This document shows positions 1 to 7,744 of a stretch of DNA of 15,577 nucleotides, piece after piece; the first letter of the stretch is position 1; each line of letters starts with the position of its first letter. Position numbers and translations under genes: made by a program. Origin of the DNA: DAOMOP01 sp035444405 (GTDB taxonomy: Bacteria; Pseudomonadota; Gammaproteobacteria; Burkholderiales; Rhodocyclaceae); assembly GCA_035444405.1 (NCBI GenBank), contig DAOMOP010000085.1, forward strand, positions 1 to 15,577, written 5' to 3'. A model generated the notes under the pieces. It saw only the letters and a list, made by a program, of their open reading frames with translations, had not been told where the DNA came from and made no database searches.

Positions 1-1826
1 CCCTGCGCGACCAGGCTCGCGTAGGCGAGATTCTCGCCCATGCCCCAGTCGAACGGCAGCTCGCCGCGCCCCATCGCGGCGCGGTCGGCGATGATCTTCT
101 TGACGCGCGAATGCAGCGTGAAATCGTCCGGAACATCGGTCAGGCGCTCGGACAGCCGCTTGACCTCCTGGATCGGGATGCAGGTGTCGGCCTCGTCGGT
201 ATACGGCTGTCCGAGGAACGGGCTCCAGTCGACGGCGTACTTGCTGCTGTGGCCGGACAGCACCGGGTTGTACAGCAGCTCGCCGCGGTCGAGGTGCTCG
301 CGGTATTCCTTGATCATCGCCTCGGGCTCCTCGGGCGCCAACGTGCCCTCGGCGACCAGGCGGTCGGCGTAGATCGGCCGCACGCCCGGATGCTTGGCGA
401 TCTTGCGGTACATCAGCGGCTGCGTGACCATCGGCTCGTCCTGCTCGTTGTGGCCGAGCTTGCGGTAGCAGATGATGTCGACGACGACGTCTTTCTTGAA
501 CTCGTTGCGGAACTCGACCGCCAGCGCGGTGACCAGCGCGACCGCTTCCGGATCGTCCCCATTCACGTGGAAGATCGGCGCCTCGACCATCTTGAAGATG
601 TCGGTGCAGTACAGCGACGAGCGGTAGTCGCGCGGATCCGAGGTCGTGAAGCCGATCTGGTTGTTCACGACGATGTGCACCGTGCCGCCGGTGCCGTAGC
701 CGCGCGTCTGCGAGAAGTTCAGCATCTCCTGGTTGACGCCCTGGCCGGCCACCGCCGCATCGCCGTGGATCAGCACGCCGAGCACCTGCTTCTTGTCGAC
801 GTCGCTGCGGCGCACCTGGCGCGCATAGACCGAACCGGCCACCACCGGGTTGATGATCTCGAGGTGCGACGGGTTGAACGACAGCGTCAGATGCACCGGG
901 CCGCCCGGGCTCATGACGTCGCTCGAGAAGCCCATGTGGTACTTCACGTCGCCGGCCGAAAGATCCGAGGCGGCCTTGCCTTCGAACTCCGAGAACAGCA
1001 TCTTCGGCGACTTGCCGAGCGTGTTGACCAGCACGTTCAGGCGGCCGCGGTGCGCCATGCCGATCACGATCTCCTGGGCGCCGAGGCTGCCGCCGACGCG
1101 GATGATCTCGTCCATCGCGACGATCATCGACTCACCGCCCTCGAGCGAGAAGCGCTTCTGGCCGACGTACTTCGTGTGCAGGTAGCGTTCGAGCGATTCG
1201 GCCGCGGTCACGCGCTCGAGCACGCGCTTCTTCATCTCGACCGAGAAACGCGGCGTGCCGCGAATGCTCTCGAGGCGGCTCTGGATCCAGCGCTTCTGGC
1301 TGATGTCCGTCATGTACATGTATTCGGAGCCGATCGAGCCGCAATAGGTCTGGCGCAGCGCCTCGAGAATCTCGCGCAGCGTCGCGTGCTCGGTCGAGAA
1401 ACCGTGGAAGGAGCCGACGTTGAAGCTCTTGTTCAGATCGGCTTCGGTGAAGCCGTAGTACGACGGTTCGAGCTCGGCGATCTCGGGACGCTCGGTGCGC
1501 TTCAACGGATCGAGGTTGGCCCAGCGGTTGCCGAGAAAGCGATAGGCGTTGATCAGCTGCAGCGTGCTGACCTGGCGCTTGTCGTCTTCGCCGGCAGCGA
1601 CGGTGCGCACCCGTCCCTGCCGCGCCATCTGCGCGAACGCCTCGATCACCGGGCTGTGCGCGACATCGCGCACCGCGGCGCCGGCCTGCGCCTGCAGCTT
1701 GTCGAAATACTCGCGCCACGACTCCGACACCGAAGCCGGATCGGCGAGATAGTTCTCGTACAACTCCTCGACGAACGGCGCATTGCTCCCGAACAAGTGG
1801 GAGGTCGATCTTTGTTCTTTCATCAT
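1..1826 (-). CDS. sucA: 2-oxoglutarate dehydrogenase E1 component (partial, C-terminus off the left edge)
   Basis: Thiamine-diphosphate-dependent E1 subunit of the 2-oxoglutarate dehydrogenase complex. It decarboxylates 2-oxoglutarate and passes the succinyl group to the lipoyl arm of E2. About 608 codons are visible of the roughly 940 usual for the family, and the frame is open throughout. The start has two tandem ATGs (1826 and 1823). I chose 1826 because AGGTGG lies 7 nt upstream. The N-terminus has the typical E1o segment ending FVEELYENYLADP. Further motifs are MAHRGRLNVLVNTLGK (active-site His near residue 259), NPSHLEIINPV, HGDAAVAGQG, and a ThDP/metal motif from NGDDPEA (about residue 423) to YRKLGHNEQDEP (about 458). 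It lies downstream of gltA, separated by a terminator, so it may depend on its own promoter or on read-through. odhB and lpd would be expected next, outside the window. Identification is secure. Confidence 0.97.
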   Translation of the reverse strand, partial: MMKEQRSTSHLFGSNAPFVEELYENYLADPASVSESWREYFDKLQAQAGAAVRDVAHSPVIEAFAQMARQGRVRTVAAGEDDKRQVSTLQLINAYRFLGNRWANLDPLKRTERPEIAELEPSYYGFTEADLNKSFNVGSFHGFSTEHATLREILEALRQTYCGSIGSEYMYMTDISQKRWIQSRLESIRGTPRFSVEMKKRVLERVTAAESLERYLHTKYVGQKRFSLEGGESMIVAMDEIIRVGGSLGAQEIVIGMAHRGRLNVLVNTLGKSPKMLFSEFEGKAASDLSAGDVKYHMGFSSDVMSPGGPVHLTLSFNPSHLEIINPVVAGSVYARQVRRSDVDKKQVLGVLIHGDAAVAGQGVNQEMLNFSQTRGYGTGGTVHIVVNNQIGFTTSDPRDYRSSLYCTDIFKMVEAPIFHVNGDDPEAVALVTALAVEFRNEFKKDVVVDIICYRKLGHNEQDEPMVTQPLMYRKIAKHPGVRPIYADRLVAEGTLAPEEPEAMIKEYREHLDRGELLYNPVLSGHSSKYAVDWSPFLGQPYTDEADTCIPIQEVKRLSERLTDVPDDFTLHSRVKKIIADRAAMGRGELPFDWGMGENLAYASLVAQ

Positions 1827-1898
1827 GATAGGGCCACCTGCTGGCTTCAACCTGCGTATGCAATCGGGAAAACGACGCCCGAAAACGCGCCACGAAGG

Positions 1899-1931
1899 AA
1901 AAACGGGATGATCGCAATGGCGACCATCCCG
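1899..1931 (-). terminator. Intrinsic terminator between gltA and sucA
   Basis: Read on the minus strand, a stem CGGGATG (1931-1925) pairs with CATCCCG (1910-1904). An inner GCG/CGC pairing closes a 4-nt loop across a small 2x2 internal loop. Five T residues follow directly, then CC (1903-1897). This is the classical Rho-independent arrangement, 65 nt after the gltA stop codon and 73 nt before the sucA ATG. It would end or attenuate the sdh-gltA transcript before sucA. The 7-bp outer stem with a mismatch and only five Ts suggests partial read-through is possible. Confidence 0.75.
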
Positions 1932-1996
1932 CAACGTTCATGGCCGGGGTTGCTTCCCCTTCCTCTCCAACATCGTTGTTATTTGCCTGGCTTCTC

Positions 1997-3292
1997 TTAC
2001 TGCCGTGCGTCGAGCGCCGGGACGTCGCGCCGCGCCGCGCCGATATAGAGCTGGCGCGGACGGCCGATCTTGTACTCGGGATCGGTGATCATCTCCTCCC
2101 ACTGCGTGATCCAGCCGACCGTGCGCGCGAGCGCGAAGATGCAGGTGAACATCGAGGTCGGGATGCCGAGCGCCTTCTGCACGATGCCCGAATAGAAATC
2201 GACGTTCGGGTAGAGCTTCTTCTCGACGAAGTACTGGTCCTCGAGGGCGATCTTCTCAAGCTCCTTGGCGAGCTTGAACAGGCGGTCGTTCTCGAGCCCG
2301 AGCTCACCGAGCACCTCGGCGCAGACCTTGCCCATCAGCTTCGCGCGCGGATCGAAGTTCTTGTACACGCGGTGGCCGAAGCCCATCAGCTTGAAGCTGT
2401 CGTTCTTGTCCTTGGCACGCTTGATGTACTCGCCGACACGCGAGACGTCGCCGATCTCCTCGAGCATGTTCAGGCACGCCTCGTTGGCGCCGCCGTGCGA
2501 CGGCCCCCACAGGCAGGCAATGCCGGCCGAGATGCACGCGAACGGATTCGCGCCCGACGAGCCCGCCAGGCGCACCGTCGACGTCGAGGCGTTCTGCTCG
2601 TGGTCGGCATGCAGCGTGAAGATCACGTCGAGCGCGCGCACCAGCACCGGGTTCGGCTTGTACTCCTCGCACGGCGTGCCGAACATCATGTGCATGAAGT
2701 TGGCCGTGTAGTCGAGGTCGTTCCTCGGATACATGAACGGCTGGCCCATGTTGTACTTGTAGGCCATCGCGACGATGGTCGGCAGCTTCGCGATCAGGCG
2801 GTGGATCGAGATGTTGCGGTGCTCCTGGTCGGAGAAGTCCATCGCCTCGTGATAGAAGGCCGACAGCGCGCCGACCACGCCGACCATGATCGCCATCGGG
2901 TGGGCGTCACGGCGGAAACCACTGTAGAAACGCGTGAGCTGATCGTGCAGCATCGTGTGGTTCTTGATCGTCAGCTCGAAATCGCGCTTCTGCGTGGTGT
3001 TGGGCAGCTCACCGTTCTTGAGCAGATAGGCCACTTCGAGGAAGCCGCACTTTTCCGCGAGTTGCTCGATCGGGTAACCGCGATACAGCAGCTCGCCCTT
3101 GTCACCATCGATGAAGGTGATCGCGGACTTGCAGCTCGCCGTCGACAGGAATCCCGAATCGTACGTGAAGAGACCGGTCTTCCCGCCCAGCGTGCGGATG
3201 TCGATCACATCGTTGCCGTGCGTGCCGGTCATCACCGGGAAGTCGAAGGTCTTGCCGTCGACGGTTAGCGTTGCGATCCGTTCAGTGCTCAT
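1997..3292 (-). CDS. gltA: Citrate synthase, type II (hexameric class)
   Basis: Condenses acetyl-CoA and oxaloacetate to citrate, the entry step of the TCA cycle. The product is 431 aa, close to the 427 aa of the E. coli enzyme. The N-terminal beta-rich extension with an ITFIDGDKGELLYRGYPI segment (residues 58-75) is typical of the NADH-sensitive type II enzymes of Gram-negative bacteria. The catalytic triad is visible: His266 in GPSHGGANEA, His307 in GFGHRVYKNFDPRAK and Asp365 in YPNVDFYSG. The HADHEQN motif (228-234) is also intact. Start ATG at 3292 with an AAAGGGATGA purine stretch upstream. The gene follows sdhE after 64 nt on the same strand without a visible terminator, so it is probably transcribed with the sdh genes. 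The extreme C-terminus (RRDVPALDARQ) is the usual tail in slightly altered form. Confidence 0.98.
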   Translation of the reverse strand: MSTERIATLTVDGKTFDFPVMTGTHGNDVIDIRTLGGKTGLFTYDSGFLSTASCKSAITFIDGDKGELLYRGYPIEQLAEKCGFLEVAYLLKNGELPNTTQKRDFELTIKNHTMLHDQLTRFYSGFRRDAHPMAIMVGVVGALSAFYHEAMDFSDQEHRNISIHRLIAKLPTIVAMAYKYNMGQPFMYPRNDLDYTANFMHMMFGTPCEEYKPNPVLVRALDVIFTLHADHEQNASTSTVRLAGSSGANPFACISAGIACLWGPSHGGANEACLNMLEEIGDVSRVGEYIKRAKDKNDSFKLMGFGHRVYKNFDPRAKLMGKVCAEVLGELGLENDRLFKLAKELEKIALEDQYFVEKKLYPNVDFYSGIVQKALGIPTSMFTCIFALARTVGWITQWEEMITDPEYKIGRPRQLYIGAARRDVPALDARQ

Positions 3293-3356
3293 AGGTCATC
3301 CCTTTATGCTTGCCCGTATTGGCTACTAGCTCCCTGTGACGAGTGCGCTGCCGTGC

Positions 3357-3593
3357 TCATGCCTGGCGCAGCAGCGCAATCATCTCCCTCCAGCGGTCCT
3401 TGGTACACGGCCGGCTGCCGTTGACCATGGCCCACAGCTCATGGTCCTCGCAGCGCAGCAAATCCTCGAGATCCGCCAATTGATTCTCGCTCAAGGAATC
3501 AAAGTGTCGCTCAAGAAAGCGCGTGAAAACAAGGTCGAGCTCGAGCAGAGCCCGACGGCATTGCCAGCGCACGCGCCCCTTGTTGATCGTCAT
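3357..3593 (-). CDS. sdhE: Succinate dehydrogenase flavinylation/assembly factor SdhE (YgfY/SDHAF2 family)
   Basis: Small cytoplasmic protein of 78 aa that binds SdhA and helps covalent attachment of FAD. The start ATG at 3593 overlaps the sdhB stop as ATGA, which implies translational coupling and argues against the longer frame that begins inside sdhB. The fold signature is visible: WQCRRALLELDLVFTRFLE (residues 10-28), then LSENQLADLEDLLRCEDHELWAMV (34-57), matching the YgfY helix bundle. The signature RGxxE motif reads R14-A15-L-L-E18 here, so the conserved glycine is alanine (codon GCT); see findings. Family length is normally 80-95 aa. The location directly after sdhB fits the role. Identification is confident from both context and sequence. 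Confidence 0.9.
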   Translation of the reverse strand: MTINKGRVRWQCRRALLELDLVFTRFLERHFDSLSENQLADLEDLLRCEDHELWAMVNGSRPCTKDRWREMIALLRQA

Positions 3594-4300
3594 ACCGCTC
3601 TCGCCACCATCATGTCCTTGATCTTGCCGATCGCGCGGGTCGGGTTGAGCCCCTTCGGGCACACATCGACGCAGTTCATGATCGAATGGCAACGGAACAG
3701 GCGGTACGGATCCTCGAGGTTGTCGAGTCGCTCGCTGGTGGCCTCGTCACGCGTGTCGGCGAGGAAGCGGTACGCCGCAAGCAGCCCGGCCGGTCCGACG
3801 AACTTGTCCGGATTCCACCAGAACGACGGACACGCGGTCGAGCAGCACGCGCACAGGATGCATTCGTACAGGCCGTTGAGCTCCTCGCGATCCTCGGGCG
3901 ACTGCAGGCGCTCACGCTCCGGCGGCGGATTGTCGTTGATCAGATACGGCTTGATCGAGTGGTACTGCTTGAAGAACTGCGTCATGTCGACGATGAGGTC
4001 GCGAATGACGGGCAGCCCCGGCAGCGGACGCAGCACGACCGGCTGCGGCAGGTCGTCGATGGCGGTCAGACAGGCCAGACCGTTCTTGCCGTTGATGTTC
4101 ATCGCATCGGAGCCGCACACACCCTCGCGGCATGAGCGCCGAAACGACAGCGAATCGTCCTTGCCCTTCAGGCGCACCAGCGCATCGAGCAGCTTCTTGT
4201 CCGAAGGCTCGAGCTCGACGGTGATGTCCTGCATGTAGGGCTTCTCGTCCTTGTCAGGATCGTAGCGGTAGATCTTGAATTGAACACTGCGCTTGGTCAT
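3590..4300 (-). CDS. sdhB: Succinate dehydrogenase iron-sulfur subunit
   Basis: Electron-transfer subunit of complex II that carries electrons from the SdhA flavin to the quinone site. The product is 236 aa. Ligands of all three clusters are present: [2Fe-2S] with Cys57, Cys62, Asp65 and Cys77 (CREGVCGSD...GLAC); [4Fe-4S] with Cys147, Cys150, Cys153 and Cys157 (CILCACCSTAC); [3Fe-4S] with Cys204, Cys210 and Cys214 (CHSIMNCVDVC). An Asp in place of the third [2Fe-2S] cysteine is also seen in the E. coli protein. Start ATG at 4300 with GGAGA about 10 nt upstream. It lies 21 nt after the sdhA stop and overlaps the sdhE start by 4 nt. Confidence 0.98.
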   Translation of the reverse strand: MTKRSVQFKIYRYDPDKDEKPYMQDITVELEPSDKKLLDALVRLKGKDDSLSFRRSCREGVCGSDAMNINGKNGLACLTAIDDLPQPVVLRPLPGLPVIRDLIVDMTQFFKQYHSIKPYLINDNPPPERERLQSPEDREELNGLYECILCACCSTACPSFWWNPDKFVGPAGLLAAYRFLADTRDEATSERLDNLEDPYRLFRCHSIMNCVDVCPKGLNPTRAIGKIKDMMVARAV

Positions 4301-4321
4301 GTCGATGATTCTCCGACGATC

Positions 4322-6115
4322 TCAGTAGGTACGCTTGGCGAGCGCGATCGGCTCGGTGCCTTCGTTGAGCGGATTCAGGTTCACCGGCTTGTAAGCGAGA
4401 CGGTTGCCCTCGCTGTACCACAAGGTGTGCTTGAGCCACTCCTTGTCGTTGCGGCCGTTCGGGCATTCGGGCGTATCGGGCGCATCGTCGCGCACGTGCG
4501 CGCCGCGCGACTCCTTGCGTGCCTCGGCCGACACCATGGTCGCCTTGGCGACCTCGATCAGGTTGTCGAGCTCGAGCGCCTCGACCCGTGCGGTGTTCCA
4601 CACCTTCGACTTGTCGCCGATCTCGGTGCGTTCGGCGCGCTCGGCGACCTCGAGGATCTTCGCCACGCCCTCCTTCAGCAGCGCATCGAAGCGGAACACG
4701 CCGGCGTGCTTCTGCATCGTGCGGCGCATCTCGAGGCCGACGTCGAACACGCTCTCGCCGTTCTTCTGCGACTCGAGGCGCGCGATGCGTGCCAGCGCCG
4801 CGTCGGCCGCATCGGCCGGCAGCGGGCGCAGCGCGAGGTTGCCGGACTGGATGTCCTCGACCACGGTCTCGCCCGAGGATTTTCCGAACACCAGCAGGTC
4901 GAGCAGCGAGTTGGTGCCGAGGCGGTTGGCCCCATGCACCGACGCGCACGCACACTCGCCGGCGGCGTAGAAGCCCACCACCGGGGCGTTCGGGTCGTCG
5001 CCCTTGGGGACCACCACCTGGCCCTTGTAGTTGGTTGGAATGCCGCCCATCTGGTAGTGGCAGGTCGGCACCACCGGAATCGGCTCCTTGATCGGGTCGA
5101 CGCCGGCGAACTGGATCGCGATCTCGCGAATGCCCGGCAGACGCTTCATGATCGTCTCGGGGGCGAGATGCGTGATGTCGAGCAGCACGTAGTCCTTGTC
5201 CGGTCCGCAGCCGCGCCCCTCGTTGATCTCGGTCGTCATCGCGCGCGAGACGACGTCGCGCGAGGCGAGATCCTTGAGGTTCGGCGCGTAGCGCTCCATG
5301 AAGCGCTCGCCCGAGGCGTTGCGCAGGATGCCGCCTTCACCGCGCACCCCTTCGGTGATCAGCACCCCCGCTCCGGCCACCCCGGTCGGATGGAATTGCC
5401 AAAACTCCATGTCCTCGAGCGGAATGCCGGCGCGTGCCGCCATGCCGACGCCGTCGCCGGTATTGATGAAGGCGTTGGTCGAGCTGTGGTAGATGCGCCC
5501 CGCCCCGCCGGTCGCGAAGATCGTCGCCTTGGCGTGGAAGATCGACACCTCGCCGGTCTCCATCTCGAGCGCGGTCACGCCGAGCACGTGGCCGTCGGCG
5601 TCACGGATCAGGTCGAGCGCCATCCATTCGACGAAGAACTGCGTGTTGGCGCGCACGTTGCGCTGGTACAGCGCGTGCAGCATCGCGTGGCCGGTGCGGT
5701 CGGCCGCCGCACACGAGCGCGACACCGGCATCTGGCCGTAATTCTGCGAGTGGCCGCCGAACGGGCGCTGGTAGATCTTGCCGCTGTCGGTGCGGTCGAA
5801 CGGCATGCCGTAGTGCTCGAGCTCGACGACGACCTCGTTGGCCTTGCGGCACATGAACTCGATCGCATCCTGGTCGCCGAGCCAGTCCGACCCCTTCACG
5901 GTGTCGTACATGTGCCAGTGCCAGTTGTCCTCGGTGGAGTTGCCCAGCGAGGCCGCCACGCCGCCCTGGGCGGCGACGGTGTGCGAGCGGGTCGGAAAGA
6001 CCTTGGTCAGCACGGCGGTCTTCATGCCCGCCTCGGCCAGCTGCAGGGCGGCGCGCAGACCCGCGCCGCCGGCGCCGACGATCACCGCATCAAAGGTACG
6101 CTTGGCTACAGTCAC
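4322..6115 (-). CDS. sdhA: Succinate dehydrogenase flavoprotein subunit
   Basis: Catalytic subunit that oxidises succinate to fumarate at a covalently bound FAD on the cytoplasmic side of the membrane. I place the start at GTG 6115 (597 aa) because GGAGG lies exactly 8 nt upstream and this start lies 2 nt after the sdhD stop. A TTG at 6130 would put the Shine-Dalgarno inside the gene. Residues line up with the E. coli numbering: GAGGAGLRAA dinucleotide fold (14-23), His45 in TRSHTVAAQGG as the FAD-linking histidine, His242 in FHPTG, Arg286 in SRDVVSRA, His353 in PTCHYQMGG and Arg398 in GANRLG. The C-terminal helical domain runs to TEPIALAKRTY. No key residue is missing. Confidence 0.97.
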   Translation of the reverse strand: MTVAKRTFDAVIVGAGGAGLRAALQLAEAGMKTAVLTKVFPTRSHTVAAQGGVAASLGNSTEDNWHWHMYDTVKGSDWLGDQDAIEFMCRKANEVVVELEHYGMPFDRTDSGKIYQRPFGGHSQNYGQMPVSRSCAAADRTGHAMLHALYQRNVRANTQFFVEWMALDLIRDADGHVLGVTALEMETGEVSIFHAKATIFATGGAGRIYHSSTNAFINTGDGVGMAARAGIPLEDMEFWQFHPTGVAGAGVLITEGVRGEGGILRNASGERFMERYAPNLKDLASRDVVSRAMTTEINEGRGCGPDKDYVLLDITHLAPETIMKRLPGIREIAIQFAGVDPIKEPIPVVPTCHYQMGGIPTNYKGQVVVPKGDDPNAPVVGFYAAGECACASVHGANRLGTNSLLDLLVFGKSSGETVVEDIQSGNLALRPLPADAADAALARIARLESQKNGESVFDVGLEMRRTMQKHAGVFRFDALLKEGVAKILEVAERAERTEIGDKSKVWNTARVEALELDNLIEVAKATMVSAEARKESRGAHVRDDAPDTPECPNGRNDKEWLKHTLWYSEGNRLAYKPVNLNPLNEGTEPIALAKRTY

Positions 6116-6117
6116 GC

Positions 6118-6465
6118 TCAAAGCCTCCAAAGAATCTGGGCTGCCCAGCCGGCGTAGCCGATGAGCAGGAACAGGACGACCACATGCAGCGCGAGACGCA
6201 CGCCCGTCGGCTTGATGTAGTCCATGAAGATGTCACGCACGCCGATCCACGCGTGGTAGAAGAGCGAGAGGAAGAACAGGAAGGTCAGAAAGCGCATGAA
6301 GCCGCCGGCGAACATCGCCGACCAGGCATCGAAGCTCATCTCCGGCAGCGCCAGCGCATTGAGCGCGAAGATGACCGTATACAGCGCCATATAAACCGCG
6401 GTGACGCGCTGCGCGATCCAGTCGCGCAGCCCGTAGTGGGCGCCCACGACGATTCGATTTACCAT
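6118..6465 (-). CDS. sdhD: Succinate dehydrogenase membrane anchor subunit D
   Basis: One of the two membrane anchors that bind haem b and ubiquinone. The product is 115 aa with three hydrophobic helices (roughly residues 17-40, 52-77 and 88-112). His71 in FYHAWIGVRD matches the haem-b ligand of E. coli SdhD, and Tyr83 in MDYIKP matches the quinone-site tyrosine, both at the same numbers as in E. coli. Start ATG at 6465 overlaps the 3' end of sdhC by 7 nt. A longer in-frame reading upstream would lie wholly within sdhC and is not credible. Confidence 0.95.
   Translation of the reverse strand: MVNRIVVGAHYGLRDWIAQRVTAVYMALYTVIFALNALALPEMSFDAWSAMFAGGFMRFLTFLFFLSLFYHAWIGVRDIFMDYIKPTGVRLALHVVVLFLLIGYAGWAAQILWRL
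6124..6128 (-). promoter_or_regulatory. Ribosome binding site that fixes the sdhA start
   Basis: GGAGG on the minus strand, 8 nt from the GTG at 6115. It lies inside the last codons of sdhD (stop TGA at 6120-6118), so sdhA translation is probably coupled to sdhD. Confidence 0.8.
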
Positions 6466-6848
6466 AGCATCACCCCGATGATCAGCGTCAGCGCGATGCT
6501 GACGATCAACACGACGCGCGAGCTCTTGCGCGCGGCCTCGAGTTCGCCGCCGATGTGCAAGTCGAGCAGCAGGAAGCGGATCCCGGCACAGAAGTGATGC
6601 AGATAGGCCCACAGCAGGCCGAACAGCACGAGCTTGATGAACCAGTTAGAGACGACGCTCTTGTACACCGCGAAGGTCTCGGGCGAGCCCAGGCTGCGAT
6701 CGAACAGGAAGAGCAGGAACGGCAACAGCAGGAACAGCCCGGCACCGCTGACACGATGAAGAATCGATACGATGCCGGGCAGCGGCAGCCGTATCTCGTG
6801 TAGCGCCAGGAACTTTGGTCGCTGCTTGCGCACTGTGGTTTCTGACAT
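6459..6848 (-). CDS. sdhC: Succinate dehydrogenase cytochrome b556 subunit C
   Basis: Membrane anchor subunit of complex II, 129 aa, with three predicted membrane helices (about 25-49, 66-96 and 110-129). The motif SILHRVSG supplies Ser28 and Arg32, equivalent to the quinone-site Ser27/Arg31 of E. coli SdhC. HHFCAGIR carries His85, equivalent to the haem ligand His84. Start ATG at 6848 is preceded by GAGGGG with 9 nt spacing. The reading frame extends 18 codons further upstream, but those residues look unlike the family and lack a ribosome binding site. First gene of the sdhCDAB group. Confidence 0.95.
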   Translation of the reverse strand: MSETTVRKQRPKFLALHEIRLPLPGIVSILHRVSGAGLFLLLPFLLFLFDRSLGSPETFAVYKSVVSNWFIKLVLFGLLWAYLHHFCAGIRFLLLDLHIGGELEAARKSSRVVLIVSIALTLIIGVMLW

Positions 6849-6914
6849 GTCGTTATACCCCTCGATGTGCGGCGCGCCGCGCCGCGGTTCTCCCAACTGC
6901 AAAACGAACTCGCA

Positions 6915-6920
6915 ATTATA
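6915..6920 (-). promoter_or_regulatory. Candidate -10 box of the sdhC promoter
   Basis: TATAAT reads 5' to 3' on the minus strand, 66 nt upstream of the sdhC ATG, in the 127-nt gap after the GntR gene. I find no good -35 at 16-18 nt. The nearest resemblance, TTGTGC, is 22 nt away, so activation by a factor or read-through from the regulator gene may contribute. The leader that follows contains the GC-rich palindrome GCGGCGCGCCGC (6869-6880). Confidence 0.45.
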
Positions 6921-6975
6921 AACCGGTCGGGATATTGCGCGTGCACAAAGCGAGCGGGTCGCGCACGCCGGCGTG

Positions 6976-7704
6976 CTAATTCAGCTCATTGAGGTAGAAG
7001 TGCTCGTCGGTCAGGTAAAGGCCGCGCCGCCATTCGACCGGTTTGTCACCATAGGTGTATGTGACGCGCTCGACCGACAGCAGGGGCTTGCCCTCGGGGA
7101 CCCGCAAGGTCTCGCTGACCGAGCGGTCGGCCGCGACGGCGCGGATGCGCTCCTGCGCACGGATCATGCGCAAGCCGAAGCGCGTCTCGAACAGGCTGTA
7201 GAGCGAGCCGCTCCACGACTGCAGAACCTCCAGCGTGAGCCCCTGGAAGATCTCGCCGGGCAGATAGATCTCGTCCACGACGACCGGCTTGGCGGCGAAA
7301 CGCAACAAGCGGCGCACGATGATGATCGGGTCGCCCGGCTTGATGCCGAGCATGCGCGAGGCCTCCTGCCCGGCCTTGGCGCGCCAGCAGTCGAGCGGCA
7401 CACTCTCGGGCGGCGCGAGATCGCCATCGACCGGCACCAGACGAAGAAAACGGAACAGCGCGCGCGGGTCGTTGTGCGACGCCACATACGTGCCCTTGCC
7501 CTGCTTGCGCACCAGCAGATTGTCGGCCGCCAGCTCGTCGACGGCCTTGCGCACGGTGCCTTGCGAGACGCTGAAGCGCGCCGCCAGCTCCTGCTCGCTC
7601 GGGATCAGCTGCCCGGGGCGCCACTCGCCGGCCTCGAGCGCCTGAATCATCAGGCCCTTGATCTGCCGGTACAACGGGCTGAAGGTCGGGGAATCCGTTA
7701 TCAT
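6976..7704 (-). CDS. GntR-family transcriptional regulator with UTRA effector domain (HutC/FarR subfamily)
   Basis: Cytoplasmic DNA-binding repressor or activator, 242 aa. An N-terminal winged helix-turn-helix spans about residues 9-77, with the family signature PSEQELAARFSVSQGTVRKA (35-54) and the wing KQGKGTYV (67-74). A C-terminal UTRA domain (about 90-238) normally binds a small metabolite. It ends in FYLNELN. It is divergent from mdh and lies upstream of sdhC on the same strand, so control of these TCA genes is inferred from position. The ligand cannot be read from sequence; a TCA intermediate would be a guess. The ATG at 7704 lacks a convincing Shine-Dalgarno. No alternative in-frame ATG lies close by, and the MITDSPTFSPLYRQIK start fits the family. 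A near-perfect palindrome in front of it is the likely operator. Confidence 0.9.
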   Translation of the reverse strand: MITDSPTFSPLYRQIKGLMIQALEAGEWRPGQLIPSEQELAARFSVSQGTVRKAVDELAADNLLVRKQGKGTYVASHNDPRALFRFLRLVPVDGDLAPPESVPLDCWRAKAGQEASRMLGIKPGDPIIIVRRLLRFAAKPVVVDEIYLPGEIFQGLTLEVLQSWSGSLYSLFETRFGLRMIRAQERIRAVAADRSVSETLRVPEGKPLLSVERVTYTYGDKPVEWRRGLYLTDEHFYLNELN

Positions 7705-7744
7705 GGCGCTATTTCAGCACAAAATTTTCGCAACGTCTATCTGT

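Noticed and set aside
111..2048. Long plus-strand open frame (645 codons) opposite sucA
   Set aside because: It is antisense to clear sucA coding sequence, runs past its start, and is rich in Arg/Val/Asp/His with no family resemblance. It is an effect of GC-biased third positions.
3335..3348. TGTGA-type half-site resembling a CRP box upstream of gltA
   Set aside because: The second half (TCACA at N6) is absent, so a cAMP-receptor site cannot be supported despite the cyclase in the window.
6116..6130. TTG start for sdhA at 6130
   Set aside because: It would put the GGAGG ribosome binding site inside the gene. GTG 6115 has ideal spacing and fits the family N-terminus.
4280..6157. Long plus-strand open frame (625 codons) opposite sdhA
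   Set aside because: Mirror frame of a fully recognisable flavoprotein subunit. Low-complexity composition and no start signals.
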